Origin: Acaudatibacter sp963835495
GTDB taxonomy: Bacteria > Pseudomonadota > Alphaproteobacteria > Caulobacterales > Caulobacteraceae
Assembly (NCBI GenBank): GCA_963835495.1
Contig: CAWIFQ010000005.1
Location: forward strand, 372,001 to 436,000
Reading direction: 5' to 3'
DNA: 64,000 nt
Shown here: positions 47,052-55,603 of the stretch, piece by piece
How positions within the stretch are numbered: the first letter of the stretch is position 1
Layout of the letters: each line of letters starts with the position of its first letter
The notes under the pieces: generated by a model
Told to the model about the DNA's origin: nothing
The model's input: the letters and a program-made list of their open reading frames with translations, nothing else
Database searches by the model: none
Position numbers and translations under genes: made by a program

Positions 47052-49189
47052 TCGGCCGCAGCCGGCGCCAGCGCCGCGCGGACCTTGGCCGTGACCGCGA
47101 AGCGCAGCCGCCGGTCGGTCAGCGAGATCAGGCCGCCCAGCGCCATGATCAGCGGACCGGCGAACACGAACCGCACCCAGGGGTTCCAGTAGGCGCGGAC
47201 CAGGTAGGTCGCCTTCTCCTCACCCGTAGGGGGAGGGGGACCGCGAAGCGGTGGAGGGGGTGCGATGCCGAACGCACCGTTGCCGGAAGGGCTCTGAGAA
47301 CTGCCGGCGACAGCCGCGCGCAGCAACGTCCCCCCTCCACCCCTTTGGGGTCCCCCTCCCCCTACGGGTGAGGAAAGCCGCTTCTCGCCGGAGACCACGT
47401 AGACATCGTCCAGCAGCCGCGGGCAGATCGCGACGCCGGAGACGGTCTGGCCCCCCGCGGCGTAGAGCCGGCGGTCGGGCGCGGCTTCGCAAAGCAGAGC
47501 GCCGGAGGCGTCGGTGACGCGGATGTAGGCGCGCTCGGCCTCGAAGTTCGGGCCGAACTCCTGCGCCACCCGATCGAGGCGCAGGGTGTAGCCGCCCAGG
47601 CGCATGGTCTGGCCGAGCGTGAGCGCCTCGGTCGCCTCGGCGCGCCAGGCCGTCTCGAACGCCGCGCCGAGGGCGAAGACGCCAATGCCGACGTGGGCCA
47701 GGGTCATGCCCCAGGCCCCGCGTGGCAGGCCGAGCGCGCGCCGTCCCACCTCGGGCAAGGGCGAGCGGAACAGCCGCACCCGCTCGGCGGCCTCGACCAG
47801 CGCGCCGACGATCACCCAGACGCCGAGCCCGATGCCGCAGGCCGCCAGCAGGCTGCGCGGGGTGACCAGTCCGTAGGTCGCCAGGATCGCCACCGCGGCG
47901 GCCAGGGCCGCGACCCACAGCCGGCGCAGAGCCGCTGGCAGGTCCCCGCGCTTCCACGCCAGCAGCGCGCCGGCCGGCAACGCGATCAGCGCCGGCGCGA
48001 CCAGGGCGGTGAAGGTCAGGTTGTAGTAAGGCGCGCCGACCGAGATCGGGGTTCCGTCGATGGCCGAGCGGATCAAGGGCAGCAGGGTGCCGATCAGCAC
48101 CACCGCAGTCGCGCCTGCGAACAGCACGTTGTTGAGGAACAGCGCGCCCTCGCGGCTGACCGGAGTGAACGCCGCCTCGTCCTTCAGCGTCGGGGCGCGC
48201 CAAGCGTAGAGCGCCAGGGCGCTGCCGGCGGCGATGCCCAGGATGCCGAGCAGCAGCACGCCGCGCTTCGGATCGATGGCGAACGAGTGCACCGAGGTCA
48301 GCACGCCGGAGCGCACCAGGAAGGCGCCCATCATCGAGAGGGTGAAGGCGCCGATGCCCAGCAGCACGGTCCAGCTGGCCAGCGCGCCACGCTTCTCGGT
48401 CACCGCCGCCGAGTGCAGCAGCGCCGTGCCCATCAGCCAGGGCATGAAGCTGGCGTTCTCCACCGGGTCCCAGGCCCACCAGCCGCCCCAACCGAGCTCG
48501 TAGTAGGCCCAGTACGAGCCCATGGTGATGCCGATGGTGAGGAAGCTCCAGGCGGCCAGGGTCCAGGGCCGGATCCAGCGCGCCCAGGCCGGGTCGACCC
48601 GGCCCTCAACCAGCGCCGCGACCGATAGCGAGAACACCACCGAGAAGCCGACATAGCCGGCGTAGAGGAACGGCGGGTGGCCGGCCAGCGCCGGGTCCTG
48701 CAGCAGCGGGTTCAGCGAGTCGCCCTGGAACGGGGCGTCGACCAGGCGCATCAGCGGGTTCGAGGCGAACACCATGTAGCCGATGAACAGCACGCCCAGC
48801 AGCCCCTGGGTGGCCACCGCGGAGGCCTTGAGCCCGAACGGCAGGCGCCTGGCCGCCGCCATCACCGCGCCGTACCCGGTGAGGATCGCGCACCAGAGCA
48901 GCATCGAGCCCTCGTGGCTGCCCCAGGCGCCGGCGATCTTGTAGATCAGCGGCTTGGCGGTGTGGGAGTTGGCCGCGACGTTCATCACCGAGAAGTCGGA
49001 GGTGACGAAGGCGTGGATCAGCGCCGCGAAACCGATCGCGACCGCCACGAAGGCGCCCATCGCCGCGCCTTCGCCCGCGCCAGCCAGGGCCGCGTCGCGC
49101 CGCATCCGCCCGGCGATCGAGAAGCCGACCTGCGCCAGGCTGAGCACCAGGGCCAGGATCAGCGCGAACTGGCCGAGCTCGTCGATCAT
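47048..49189 (-). CDS. ccmF: Cytochrome c haem lyase subunit CcmF (CycK)
   Basis: The protein has 713 residues from the ATG at 49189, which overlaps the ccmE stop. It is polytopic with the haem-binding WWD motif GWGGWWAWDPVENASFMPWL and conserved histidines. It is the core of the haem lyase that joins haem from CcmE to apocytochrome c in the periplasm. Near the C-terminus, residues about 606-657 (GlyPro-rich: SSPVGGGGPQRGGGG, PPPPLRGPPPP) are encoded by a 156-base palindromic element that does not disturb the frame; normal CcmF sequence resumes at TYLVRAYWNPWVRFVFAG. Whether the protein tolerates this is untested. Confidence 0.94.
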   Translation of the reverse strand: MIDELGQFALILALVLSLAQVGFSIAGRMRRDAALAGAGEGAAMGAFVAVAIGFAALIHAFVTSDFSVMNVAANSHTAKPLIYKIAGAWGSHEGSMLLWCAILTGYGAVMAAARRLPFGLKASAVATQGLLGVLFIGYMVFASNPLMRLVDAPFQGDSLNPLLQDPALAGHPPFLYAGYVGFSVVFSLSVAALVEGRVDPAWARWIRPWTLAAWSFLTIGITMGSYWAYYELGWGGWWAWDPVENASFMPWLMGTALLHSAAVTEKRGALASWTVLLGIGAFTLSMMGAFLVRSGVLTSVHSFAIDPKRGVLLLGILGIAAGSALALYAWRAPTLKDEAAFTPVSREGALFLNNVLFAGATAVVLIGTLLPLIRSAIDGTPISVGAPYYNLTFTALVAPALIALPAGALLAWKRGDLPAALRRLWVAALAAAVAILATYGLVTPRSLLAACGIGLGVWVIVGALVEAAERVRLFRSPLPEVGRRALGLPRGAWGMTLAHVGIGVFALGAAFETAWRAEATEALTLGQTMRLGGYTLRLDRVAQEFGPNFEAERAYIRVTDASGALLCEAAPDRRLYAAGGQTVSGVAICPRLLDDVYVVSGEKRLSSPVGGGGPQRGGGGTLLRAAVAGSSQSPSGNGAFGIAPPPPLRGPPPPTGEEKATYLVRAYWNPWVRFVFAGPLIMALGGLISLTDRRLRFAVTAKVRAALAPAAAE
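47218..47373. repeat. Palindromic element inserted in frame within ccmF
   Basis: The outer arms, 47218-47242 and 47349-47373, are perfect 25-base complements; the inner pair GGTGGAGGGGG (47250-47260) and CCCCCTCCACC (47331-47341) is perfect too. The 156-base element is exactly 52 codons. It resembles the intergenic element at 24363-24473 in its CCCTCCCCC-type arms. The phenomenon recalls the protein-coding palindromic elements described in Rickettsia. Confidence 0.85.
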
Positions 49190-49695
49190 GGCGTCGCGCC
49201 CTGGGGCGCGGCCCCGCCGGCGCTCTGGTAGGTCGGCGTTGAGCCGTCGCCGCGCCATTCGCCCTGCTTCTTCAGGGCGGCGGCAAGCTCGGGCGGCATG
49301 TACTTCTCGTCGTGCTTGGCGAGGATCTGCCGGGCGACGAACACGCCGCCCTGGTCATAGGCGCCGATCGCGACCACGCCCTGGCCTTCGCGGAACAGGT
49401 CGGGCAGCTCGCCCTTGAACGTCACCGGACTCGTCGCGCGCTTGTCGGCGACCACGAAATCGATCTCGCCGTCGGCCTTCTTGACCACGCTGCCGGTGCG
49501 CACCATCCCGCCCAGCTGGATCGATTGGCCGACCGGCACGTGCGCCGACGCGGCCTGCGAGGGGGTGTAGAAAAACGAGATCGAGCCGCGCATGGCGTAG
49601 AGCGCCACGCCGACAGCGAGGATCAGCACTGGCGCGGCGACGCCGAGCGTCATCAGGCGGCGGCGGGCGGTGCGGGATTTGGGCAGCAGCGACAT
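49186..49695 (-). CDS. ccmE: Haem chaperone CcmE (CycJ)
   Basis: The 169-residue protein has an N-terminal membrane anchor (about 15-34) and an OB-fold periplasmic domain. The covalent haem-binding His is H128 in LAKHDEKYMPPE, with Tyr132 nearby as the usual axial ligand; both positions are conserved. CcmE takes haem from CcmC and delivers it to CcmF. It is between ccmI and ccmF, overlapping the latter by four bases. ccmABCD are not in the window. Confidence 0.96.
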   Translation of the reverse strand: MSLLPKSRTARRRLMTLGVAAPVLILAVGVALYAMRGSISFFYTPSQAASAHVPVGQSIQLGGMVRTGSVVKKADGEIDFVVADKRATSPVTFKGELPDLFREGQGVVAIGAYDQGGVFVARQILAKHDEKYMPPELAAALKKQGEWRGDGSTPTYQSAGGAAPQGATP

Positions 49696-49706
49696 CAGCG
49701 GCTCAT

Positions 49707-49740
49707 CTTAGGGCGATCCGGGGCTTAGGGCGATCCGGGA
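49707..49740. repeat. 17-base tandem duplication at the ccmI-ccmE junction
   Basis: Copies at 49707-49723 and 49724-49740 match at 16 of 17 positions (core CTTAGGGCGATCCGGGG). The ccmI stop codon lies in the second copy. Without the duplication the ccmI-ccmE gap would shrink from 29 to 12 bases. It looks like a recent slippage event without effect on either frame. Confidence 0.8.
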
Positions 49741-50831
49741 CGGGGCGACACATTCGCCGTGCTTTGCGCCGCGTTCAGCTGCGCCAGCACGTCCGGCCTG
49801 CCGGCGTAGCGGCGCTGCGCGGCGGCCAGCGCCGCATCGCGCCGGTCGGTCTCGCCCAGCACGGCGTAGGCCCGCACCAGCCGCACCCAGCCGGCCGGGT
49901 CGTCCGGGTTGGCCTTCAGTCTGGCGGCGAGACCGTCGACCATGGCCTGGATCTGCGGCGGGCCAACCGCCTGGTCCTGGTCCTGCGCGGCCGCCGGCAG
50001 CTTTCCGGTGGCGGCGACCTGCTGGATCTGTTGCGCCAGCTCCGGACCGCGCCTGTCGCCGGCCGCCAGCGAGGCCTGCAGCGCGCGCCAGTCGGCCAGG
50101 CCCCCGGCGGCGTCGCCCGCCGCGATCTTCGCCCGCGCCAGGTAGTAGCGCGCGTTGACGTCGGTCGGATCGATCGCGAGCAGATGCCTGAACGCATCCT
50201 GCGCGTCGGCGTCGGCCTCGCCGCCGTTCTGCGCCGACAGCGCCTGGCCGAGCAGCTCCCACAGGTCGGCCCGACGCGGCGCGAGCGCGATCGCCTTGTG
50301 CAGGGCCTGGACCGCCTCGGTTGGCTGGCGCGAAGCAAACTCGGCGATGGCAAGCTGCCGCAACGGCTCCGGATCGGAGGGCCGCTGAGCGGCGATGACG
50401 CGCAGGAGCGCCGCCATCTGCGGCGCGGCGAGCGTCGAGGGGTCGGCCTCTCGCCACTCGGCCAGGCGGGTCTTGAACGGCTGGTCGGCGTAGTTCGGCG
50501 CGCCGAGGGCGACATAGGCGAGCAGGGCCGCGACCGGCACGCAGGCGGCGGCGAGCAGGATCTGCGCTGGCTTGGCGTTCCTGAGCGGCGCCTCGGCGCG
50601 ATCCGCGGCGGCCAACAGCCGGCGGCCGGTCTCGGCGCGGACGCTGCGGCGCTCGGCGTCGGCCAGCACGCCGCGCTCGGCGAGCTCGTCGAGTTCCGCC
50701 ATCTGGCGGCGATAGACGGCAAGGGCGGGGTTGTCGCTGCGCGGCGCGGTCACGGCGCGGACCGAACGCTGCACGATGAGCACCGCCAGGGCCCCCGAAA
50801 TCAGCGCCGCGGCGATCCAGAGCCAGATCAT
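49725..50831 (-). CDS. ccmI: Cytochrome c biogenesis protein CcmI (CycH)
   Basis: From the ATG at 50831 the protein has 368 residues. An N-terminal helix pair (MIWLWIAAALISGALAVLIVQ and QILLAAACVPVAALLAYVAL) anchors it, followed by TPR repeats (EPLRQLAIAEFASRQPTEAVQALHKAI, ADLWELLGQALSAQNGGEADA, NARYYLARAKIAAGD, PAGWVRLVRAYAVLGETDRRDAAL). CcmI chaperones the C-terminal end of apocytochrome c. It is the first gene of the ccm operon. A longer frame starting at 51122 overlaps the divergent gene and is not supported. Confidence 0.92.
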   Translation of the reverse strand: MIWLWIAAALISGALAVLIVQRSVRAVTAPRSDNPALAVYRRQMAELDELAERGVLADAERRSVRAETGRRLLAAADRAEAPLRNAKPAQILLAAACVPVAALLAYVALGAPNYADQPFKTRLAEWREADPSTLAAPQMAALLRVIAAQRPSDPEPLRQLAIAEFASRQPTEAVQALHKAIALAPRRADLWELLGQALSAQNGGEADADAQDAFRHLLAIDPTDVNARYYLARAKIAAGDAAGGLADWRALQASLAAGDRRGPELAQQIQQVAATGKLPAAAQDQDQAVGPPQIQAMVDGLAARLKANPDDPAGWVRLVRAYAVLGETDRRDAALAAAQRRYAGRPDVLAQLNAAQSTANVSPRPGSP

Positions 50832-50948
50832 GACCCGGCCATATCGGAAAAGCCGCGCCTGAGCGAGTGGAGGCCGTGCGGCGAAACGCCGGCGCAACCG
50901 CCGCCCCGGCCGGCGCGTTGATCGACTGAGATGCGGCGGAGACCTGCC

Positions 50949-51323
50949 ATGAGACTGAAGTTCACCCTTTCGTTCGCGACCGCGTTCCTGCTGCTCGCCC
51001 GCGCCGCCATGGCCGCGGACCATGAAGCAGGCGTGCCCCTGACGCCGGCGGAGGCCGCCGGGGCCTGGACCGTGGAGACGGGCGGCCACGCCATCTGCAT
51101 CATCCAGCTCACCGCCAACCACGGCGCATCGCCGGCGCAGAATTGCGGTGACTCCTTACCGGCCGGTGTCACCGGCTGGACGGCCACCCCCGACGGCATG
51201 GCCCTGACCGCCCAGAGCGGCGCGGTGCTGGCGCCGTTCAATCGCTGGAGCAACAGCTTGCTGGTCTCGCACCGCTCGAGCGGCGTCGACGTCCAGCTGA
51301 TGCGCGGCACGCCCGCGCAGTAG
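50949..51323 (+). CDS. AprI/Inh-type metalloprotease inhibitor-like protein, exported
   Basis: From the ATG at 50949 the protein has 124 residues, with a signal peptide ending AAMAA. The mature domain has the layout of AprI/Inh inhibitors of serralysin-type proteases: AGAWTVETGGHAICIIQL, a second Cys in QNCGDSLP that would bridge to the first, VTGWTATPDGMALTAQSGAVLAPF. Such inhibitors protect the periplasm from the cell's own metalloprotease. No protease gene lies next to it. The ATG at 50931 gives a less signal-like N-terminus. Confidence 0.78.
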   Translation: MRLKFTLSFATAFLLLARAAMAADHEAGVPLTPAEAAGAWTVETGGHAICIIQLTANHGASPAQNCGDSLPAGVTGWTATPDGMALTAQSGAVLAPFNRWSNSLLVSHRSSGVDVQLMRGTPAQ

Positions 51324-51394
51324 CGGTTTGCGCACCGCGGCGGCGCGGCTAAGTTGTCCCCCATACAAATCAGACGATTTCAATGGGGGAACAG

Positions 51395-52643
51395 ATGTTC
51401 AGGATCATCGTCGTCGCCCTGAGCGGCGCCATGTTGTTCGCCGGCGCGGCCATGGCGCAGCCGATGGGCGCGCCGCGCGGCGCGCCGCCGGTGGGCGCGC
51501 AACCCCGGATGGCCGACGCGGCCCCCGCCGGGCCTGACTACGCTCCCAACGACTACCGCGACAAAGCCGACTGGCTTTGCTGGCCTGGCCGCGACGACGC
51601 CTGCGCGAGCGACCTGACGACGACGGTGGTCAAGGCGGACGGCTCGACCTCGACCGAGGCCTTCCACGCCGATCCGAACGCCCCGATCGACTGCTTCTAC
51701 GTCTACCCGACCGTCTCGCTCGACAACGCGGTGGTCAGCGACATGACGGTCAAGCCGGAAGAGCGGAACGTGGTGATCCAGCAGGCGGCGCGGCTGCGGG
51801 CCAAATGCCGGCTCTACGCGCCGATGTACCGCCAGTTCACCCTGGCCGCGTTGCGCTCGTTCATAACGCACCAGGCCCTGCCCGGCCCGCCGCCGCCGCG
51901 CCAGTCGATCGGCTACGACGACGTCGTGGACGCCTGGAACTACTACCTCGCCCACGCGAACCATGGCCGCGGCGTCGTGCTGGTCGGCCACTCGCAGGGC
52001 TCCGGCGTCTTGATCCAGCTGGTGGCCAAGCAGATCGACGGCAAGCCGGCGCAGACGCGCCTCGTCTCCGCGATCCTGATGGGCGCCCCGCTGGTTGTGC
52101 CGGCCGGCGGCGACGTGGGCGGCGATTTCAAGACCGTGCCGCTCTGCCATTCCGCTAGCCAGCTCGGCTGCGCCATCGCCTATTCCTCGTTCCGTGAGAC
52201 GAGCCCGCCGCCGGACAACTCGCGTTTCGGCCGACCGCGCGACCCCAAGGCCGTCGGCATGGACGCCGCCTGCGTGAACCCCGCCAGCCTCGGCGGCGGG
52301 ACCGGCGAGGCCAAGGGCTACTTCGGCGCCGCGATCGCCAGCGTGGCCGCCACGCCGCCGTTCCCGTGGCTCAAGGACAAGCCGATCACCACGCCCTTCG
52401 TCTCGGTCCCGGGCCTCATCACCGCGACCTGCGTGCACGCCGCGCCGTTCAACTACCTGGCGATCCACCTCAACGCCGACCCCGCCAGCCCGCGCACCAG
52501 CGAGATCCCCGGCGACATCGTGGTCGGCGAGCGCCGTCCTGAAGGACTGGGGCCTGCACCTGATCGACGCCAACCTGTTCATGGGCAACCTGGTCGACAT
52601 TGTCGGCGAGGAAGCCAAGGCCTGGCAGGCGAAGGGGCGCTGA
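51395..52643 (+). pseudogene. Exported DUF3089-type alpha/beta hydrolase (single frameshift)
   Basis: From the ATG at 51395 (GGGGGA upstream) the frame encodes a signal peptide and an alpha/beta-hydrolase domain: DYAPNDYRDKADWLCWPG, CFYVYPTVSLDN, the nucleophile motif VLVGHSQGSGVLIQL and LVSAILMGAPL. This matches DUF3089-family proteins. An extra base near 52525-52530 shifts the frame; after it, VGSAVLKDWGLHLIDANLFM continues to the TGA at 52641. The catalytic His, expected near the last 60 residues (HLIDANLF), is in the shifted part. About 415 residues if repaired. The substrate is unknown. Confidence 0.8.
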
Positions 52644-52678
52644 CGGTTCCTTAAGCTCGTTTGCGCTACGAAGCGCCG

Positions 52679-52954
52679 GTGAGCCACGTCCAGATCGTCA
52701 AGGGCTACGTCTGCTTCGACTGCGCCGACGTCGCGTTGGCGCAGAAGGGCCAGAACCCGGCCCATCCGCCAGGCAGCGTGTCGAACCCCACTGGAAGCAC
52801 GCCAAACGGGCCGGACCCGTTGGCGGGCGCCAAGGCCGTGGATGCGACCACCGCGGTTACGCTTGGCGGCGCGCTCAGCGGTCAGTCTCCGGGTTCGCCG
52901 GGCCAGAGCGCCCCGCTTTATCAGCCCGGAACGCAGTTCAGCTTCTCGGCCTGA
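52679..52954 (+). CDS. Short protein, unknown function
   Basis: From the GTG at 52679 the protein has 91 residues: SHVQIVKGYVCFDCADVALA with a C-x2-C pair, then KKG-type and low-complexity Gly/Pro/Ser-rich sequence to GTQFSFSA. The Cys pair suggests metal binding or a disulfide. A TTG at 52661 would add six residues. Base composition and codon use fit the neighbours, so it is likely real. I recognise no family. Confidence 0.5.
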   Translation: MSHVQIVKGYVCFDCADVALAQKGQNPAHPPGSVSNPTGSTPNGPDPLAGAKAVDATTAVTLGGALSGQSPGSPGQSAPLYQPGTQFSFSA

Positions 52955-52962
52955 CCTCGCGC

Positions 52963-54324
52963 TTAGCCGATCAGGGAGATCAAGCCCTCGAGATTGGGCA
53001 GCGTCTCCAGCACACGGCACAGCCTGACTGCCTCGTCGGCCTTCGGCCCCAGCGCCGACGCCGTCAGATGGCGGAACTTCCGCTCCAGCTTGTCCTGCTG
53101 CAGCGCCAGTTCGCGCAGCGGCTGCGAGACGTCGCCGGTGCGCGAGAGCGTCCGTCCGTCGTTCAGGCGCACCGTGACGACGCAGCCGCGGCCCACCTGC
53201 GTCGGGTCGATCGTCACCTTGTCGCGCAGCGCCACGAGGTCCGGCCGGTGCGCGGTCGCGTCGCTGAACAAGGCTTCCTGGAAGGTGTCCTCGCCGGCCA
53301 GGGCCAGAGCGGTGGTCATGCGCAGCGAGAACTTGCACTCCAGTCCGGTCGCCGGCGCCTGGATGTTGCAGACGCCGAGGTGGCCGGACGGGACCTTGAC
53401 GCTGACCGCCGCGATCACCGCCGGCGTGATCCCTTCGTCGGTCCGCAGCTGGTTCGCCGCCTCGATCGAGTCGTGGGTGAGGTAGCAGGCCGCGTGGTAC
53501 TTGAAGAGCGCCTCGACCACCCAGGGCTGGGCGCGCGCCTCGAGGCCGGCGGCCGGATCGACAGAGGTCGACTGGGTGGCGGCGAAGCCCTGGGCCGAGG
53601 CCAGGATGTCGGTGTCGCTGGTGAAGCCGCGCGCCGCCAGCCTGGCCGCCAGCAGCCCGTTCTGCGCCGCCTTGCCCGGGTGCAGCGGCTTGGACATGGT
53701 GCCGAAACAGCTCTTCAGCCCAGCCGCCTGGGTTCCGGCGAGGCCGAAGGCGTGCGCCAGAGCCTCGCCCTCGACGCCGAGCAGGCGCGCGGCGGCCGCG
53801 GCGGCGCCGAAGGTCCCGGTGGTGGCGGTGGTGTGCCAGCCGCGGGCGTAGTGCGAGGGGCCGAGCAGCCGGGCGATCCGGCACTCGGTCTCGACGCCGA
53901 CGATGAACGCCTCCAGCGCCGCCGCGCCCGAGGCGCCGCGCTGCTGCGCCAGCGCGAACACCACCGGCGCGACCGGTACGGTGGGATGGCCCATCGGCAT
54001 GATCACGTCGTCGAAGTCGAGCGCATGGCCCATGGCGCCGTTGATCAGCACCGCGTCGTCCAGCCGCGCCCGCCGGCGGTGGCCGAGCACCGAGACACCG
54101 GTCGGATCGTCGCTGGGCGCCAGCTCGTCGACCAGGATCCGCACCAGCGGCTCGTTCCGCCCGGCCAGCGCCACCCCGATCCAGTCGAGCAGGCACTGCT
54201 TGGCCACGGTCAGCGCGGCCGGCGGCATGTCGGCAAGGCGCATCGCGGAAACGCGGCCCGCCAGCGCCGCGGTGACGGTCTGGGTCTCGGTCGCTGGCTG
54301 ATCGAGGGTGAGGTCGTCGGCCAC
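52963..54324 (-). CDS. MmgE/PrpD family protein
   Basis: The 453-residue protein has the PrpD fold: LLDWIGVALAGRNEPLVR, GAMGHALDFDDVIMPMGHPTVPVAPVVFALAQ with the conserved His-Ala-x-Asp-Phe-Asp-Asp, GWHTTATTGTFGAAAAAARLLG and KPLHPGKAAQNGLLAARLAARGFT. Members include 2-methylcitrate dehydratase and aconitate decarboxylase; many act on other substrates. No prpB or prpC is nearby (the citrate synthase at the right edge is too distant to be an operon partner). Start at the ATG at 54324. Confidence 0.92.
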   Translation of the reverse strand: MADDLTLDQPATETQTVTAALAGRVSAMRLADMPPAALTVAKQCLLDWIGVALAGRNEPLVRILVDELAPSDDPTGVSVLGHRRRARLDDAVLINGAMGHALDFDDVIMPMGHPTVPVAPVVFALAQQRGASGAAALEAFIVGVETECRIARLLGPSHYARGWHTTATTGTFGAAAAAARLLGVEGEALAHAFGLAGTQAAGLKSCFGTMSKPLHPGKAAQNGLLAARLAARGFTSDTDILASAQGFAATQSTSVDPAAGLEARAQPWVVEALFKYHAACYLTHDSIEAANQLRTDEGITPAVIAAVSVKVPSGHLGVCNIQAPATGLECKFSLRMTTALALAGEDTFQEALFSDATAHRPDLVALRDKVTIDPTQVGRGCVVTVRLNDGRTLSRTGDVSQPLRELALQQDKLERKFRHLTASALGPKADEAVRLCRVLETLPNLEGLISLIG

Positions 54325-54416
54325 GGGGTGTGCTCCCTTCAGGCTTGTCGTCAGAGGCGAACGCTAGGCCCGATCAGCTCCGGCGTCACCCCGCGCGCAC
54401 GCCTTCGATGCGGCTT

Positions 54417-55502
54417 CTACGGTTTCAGATCGTCGGTCACCATCAGGCCGTGCTGCACGATCGTCTCGTAAGGCGCATAGGCCTCGCCGCCTTTGTCCGG
54501 GTAGGTGAACTCGATCCGCGCCAGGCCGCCCGCGCGGTTGTGGAAGGCGCTGACGGTCACCACGCCGCCCTCGACGTAGCGCACCTCAAGGTCGCCGTTG
54601 GCCCGGGTCACGTTGACCTCAGTGCGGCTGTCCCGGTCGGCGCTGATCTTGTCGACGAACGCGTCGAAGTCGCTGTCGGACATCGGCGGCCCGACGGCCA
54701 CGACCAGAGCCGCCTTGTTGTCGGCGCTGGCGAAGCGCTGCTCGGGGCCGCCCTTGCCGGTTGCGTGGGTGGCGTTGGGGAGCAGCGCGGACGGATAGCC
54801 GGCGCTCCAGCCGTGGGCGGTGTCGCCCAGCGCCGTCCAGCCGGCCGCCTTCTTCGCCGCCACTTCGTTCGCCCGCAGCTGGACCAGATCGGCGGTGAAG
54901 ATGAGACCGGTGGCGAGGCGGCCCTGTTCGCCCTGCCAGGTCGCAAGGGTCTCGCGCTGGAAGCTGTCGGGCGGATCGTCGCCGGGGGGCGAGCCGGAAC
55001 TGCTGGCCTCATGCGCCCACGTCAACAGCTCGTCGAGCTCGGCCGCGCTGACCGCGCCAGGCTCGGCCAAGGTTCCAAAGCCCATCACCTCGCCATTCAA
55101 CGGCCACAGGGTGGCGTCGCCCTCGCTCACCACCTTGTCGTCGTCCTTCACCGTGAAATGCACCGACGCCGGGGCCGCCGTTCCGCCGAAATCGCCGGTG
55201 AGGCTCATCTTCGGCCCGTCGAGGTCAGCGGTCAGGGTGCAGCGGGTCTCGACGCAGGCTCCGCTCACCTCGCTCGAGGCGGCCGGCGCGGCGGTCGCCG
55301 CCAGCCAGCCCTGGAGGCTGGTCTGGGCGTCGCTGTCGCCGGGGCTGACGACGAGATCGATCACGAAGGTCTTCGGCGCGGGATCGGCGGCGGCAGGCGC
55401 CGCGCCCTGCAGGCGCAGGATCTTGACCGGGGGATCGGCCGCCGCCGCGCCCGCCCAACCGGCGAGGGCGATGGCCACGGACAAGGCGATCAACGGTCTC
55501 AT
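54417..55502 (-). CDS. Exported protein, unknown function
   Basis: This 361-residue protein has a signal peptide (ending AGAAAAD near 22) and two parts: an immunoglobulin-like or beta-rich stretch with a Cys pair (GACVETRCTLTADLDG), and a C-terminal part (WTALGDTAHGWSAGYPSALLPN, PPMSDSDFDAFVDKISADRDSRT, VRYVEGGVVTVSAFHNRAGGLARIEFTYP) that resembles domains used to score hydrolase-like or toxin-like proteins, but I find no catalytic motif. Probably periplasmic. It lies alone between the PrpD gene and the lpt block. Confidence 0.65.
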   Translation of the reverse strand: MRPLIALSVAIALAGWAGAAAADPPVKILRLQGAAPAAADPAPKTFVIDLVVSPGDSDAQTSLQGWLAATAAPAASSEVSGACVETRCTLTADLDGPKMSLTGDFGGTAAPASVHFTVKDDDKVVSEGDATLWPLNGEVMGFGTLAEPGAVSAAELDELLTWAHEASSSGSPPGDDPPDSFQRETLATWQGEQGRLATGLIFTADLVQLRANEVAAKKAAGWTALGDTAHGWSAGYPSALLPNATHATGKGGPEQRFASADNKAALVVAVGPPMSDSDFDAFVDKISADRDSRTEVNVTRANGDLEVRYVEGGVVTVSAFHNRAGGLARIEFTYPDKGGEAYAPYETIVQHGLMVTDDLKP

Positions 55503-55603
55503 GCCGGGCTCCTCGGTCGGAACGGCGCCCGTTGGGACGCCCAGCCAAGCTCGCCGACGGGCCGCCCGGTGTCCAGCCTCGTCCCACCGTCGGACGCCGG
55601 GGT

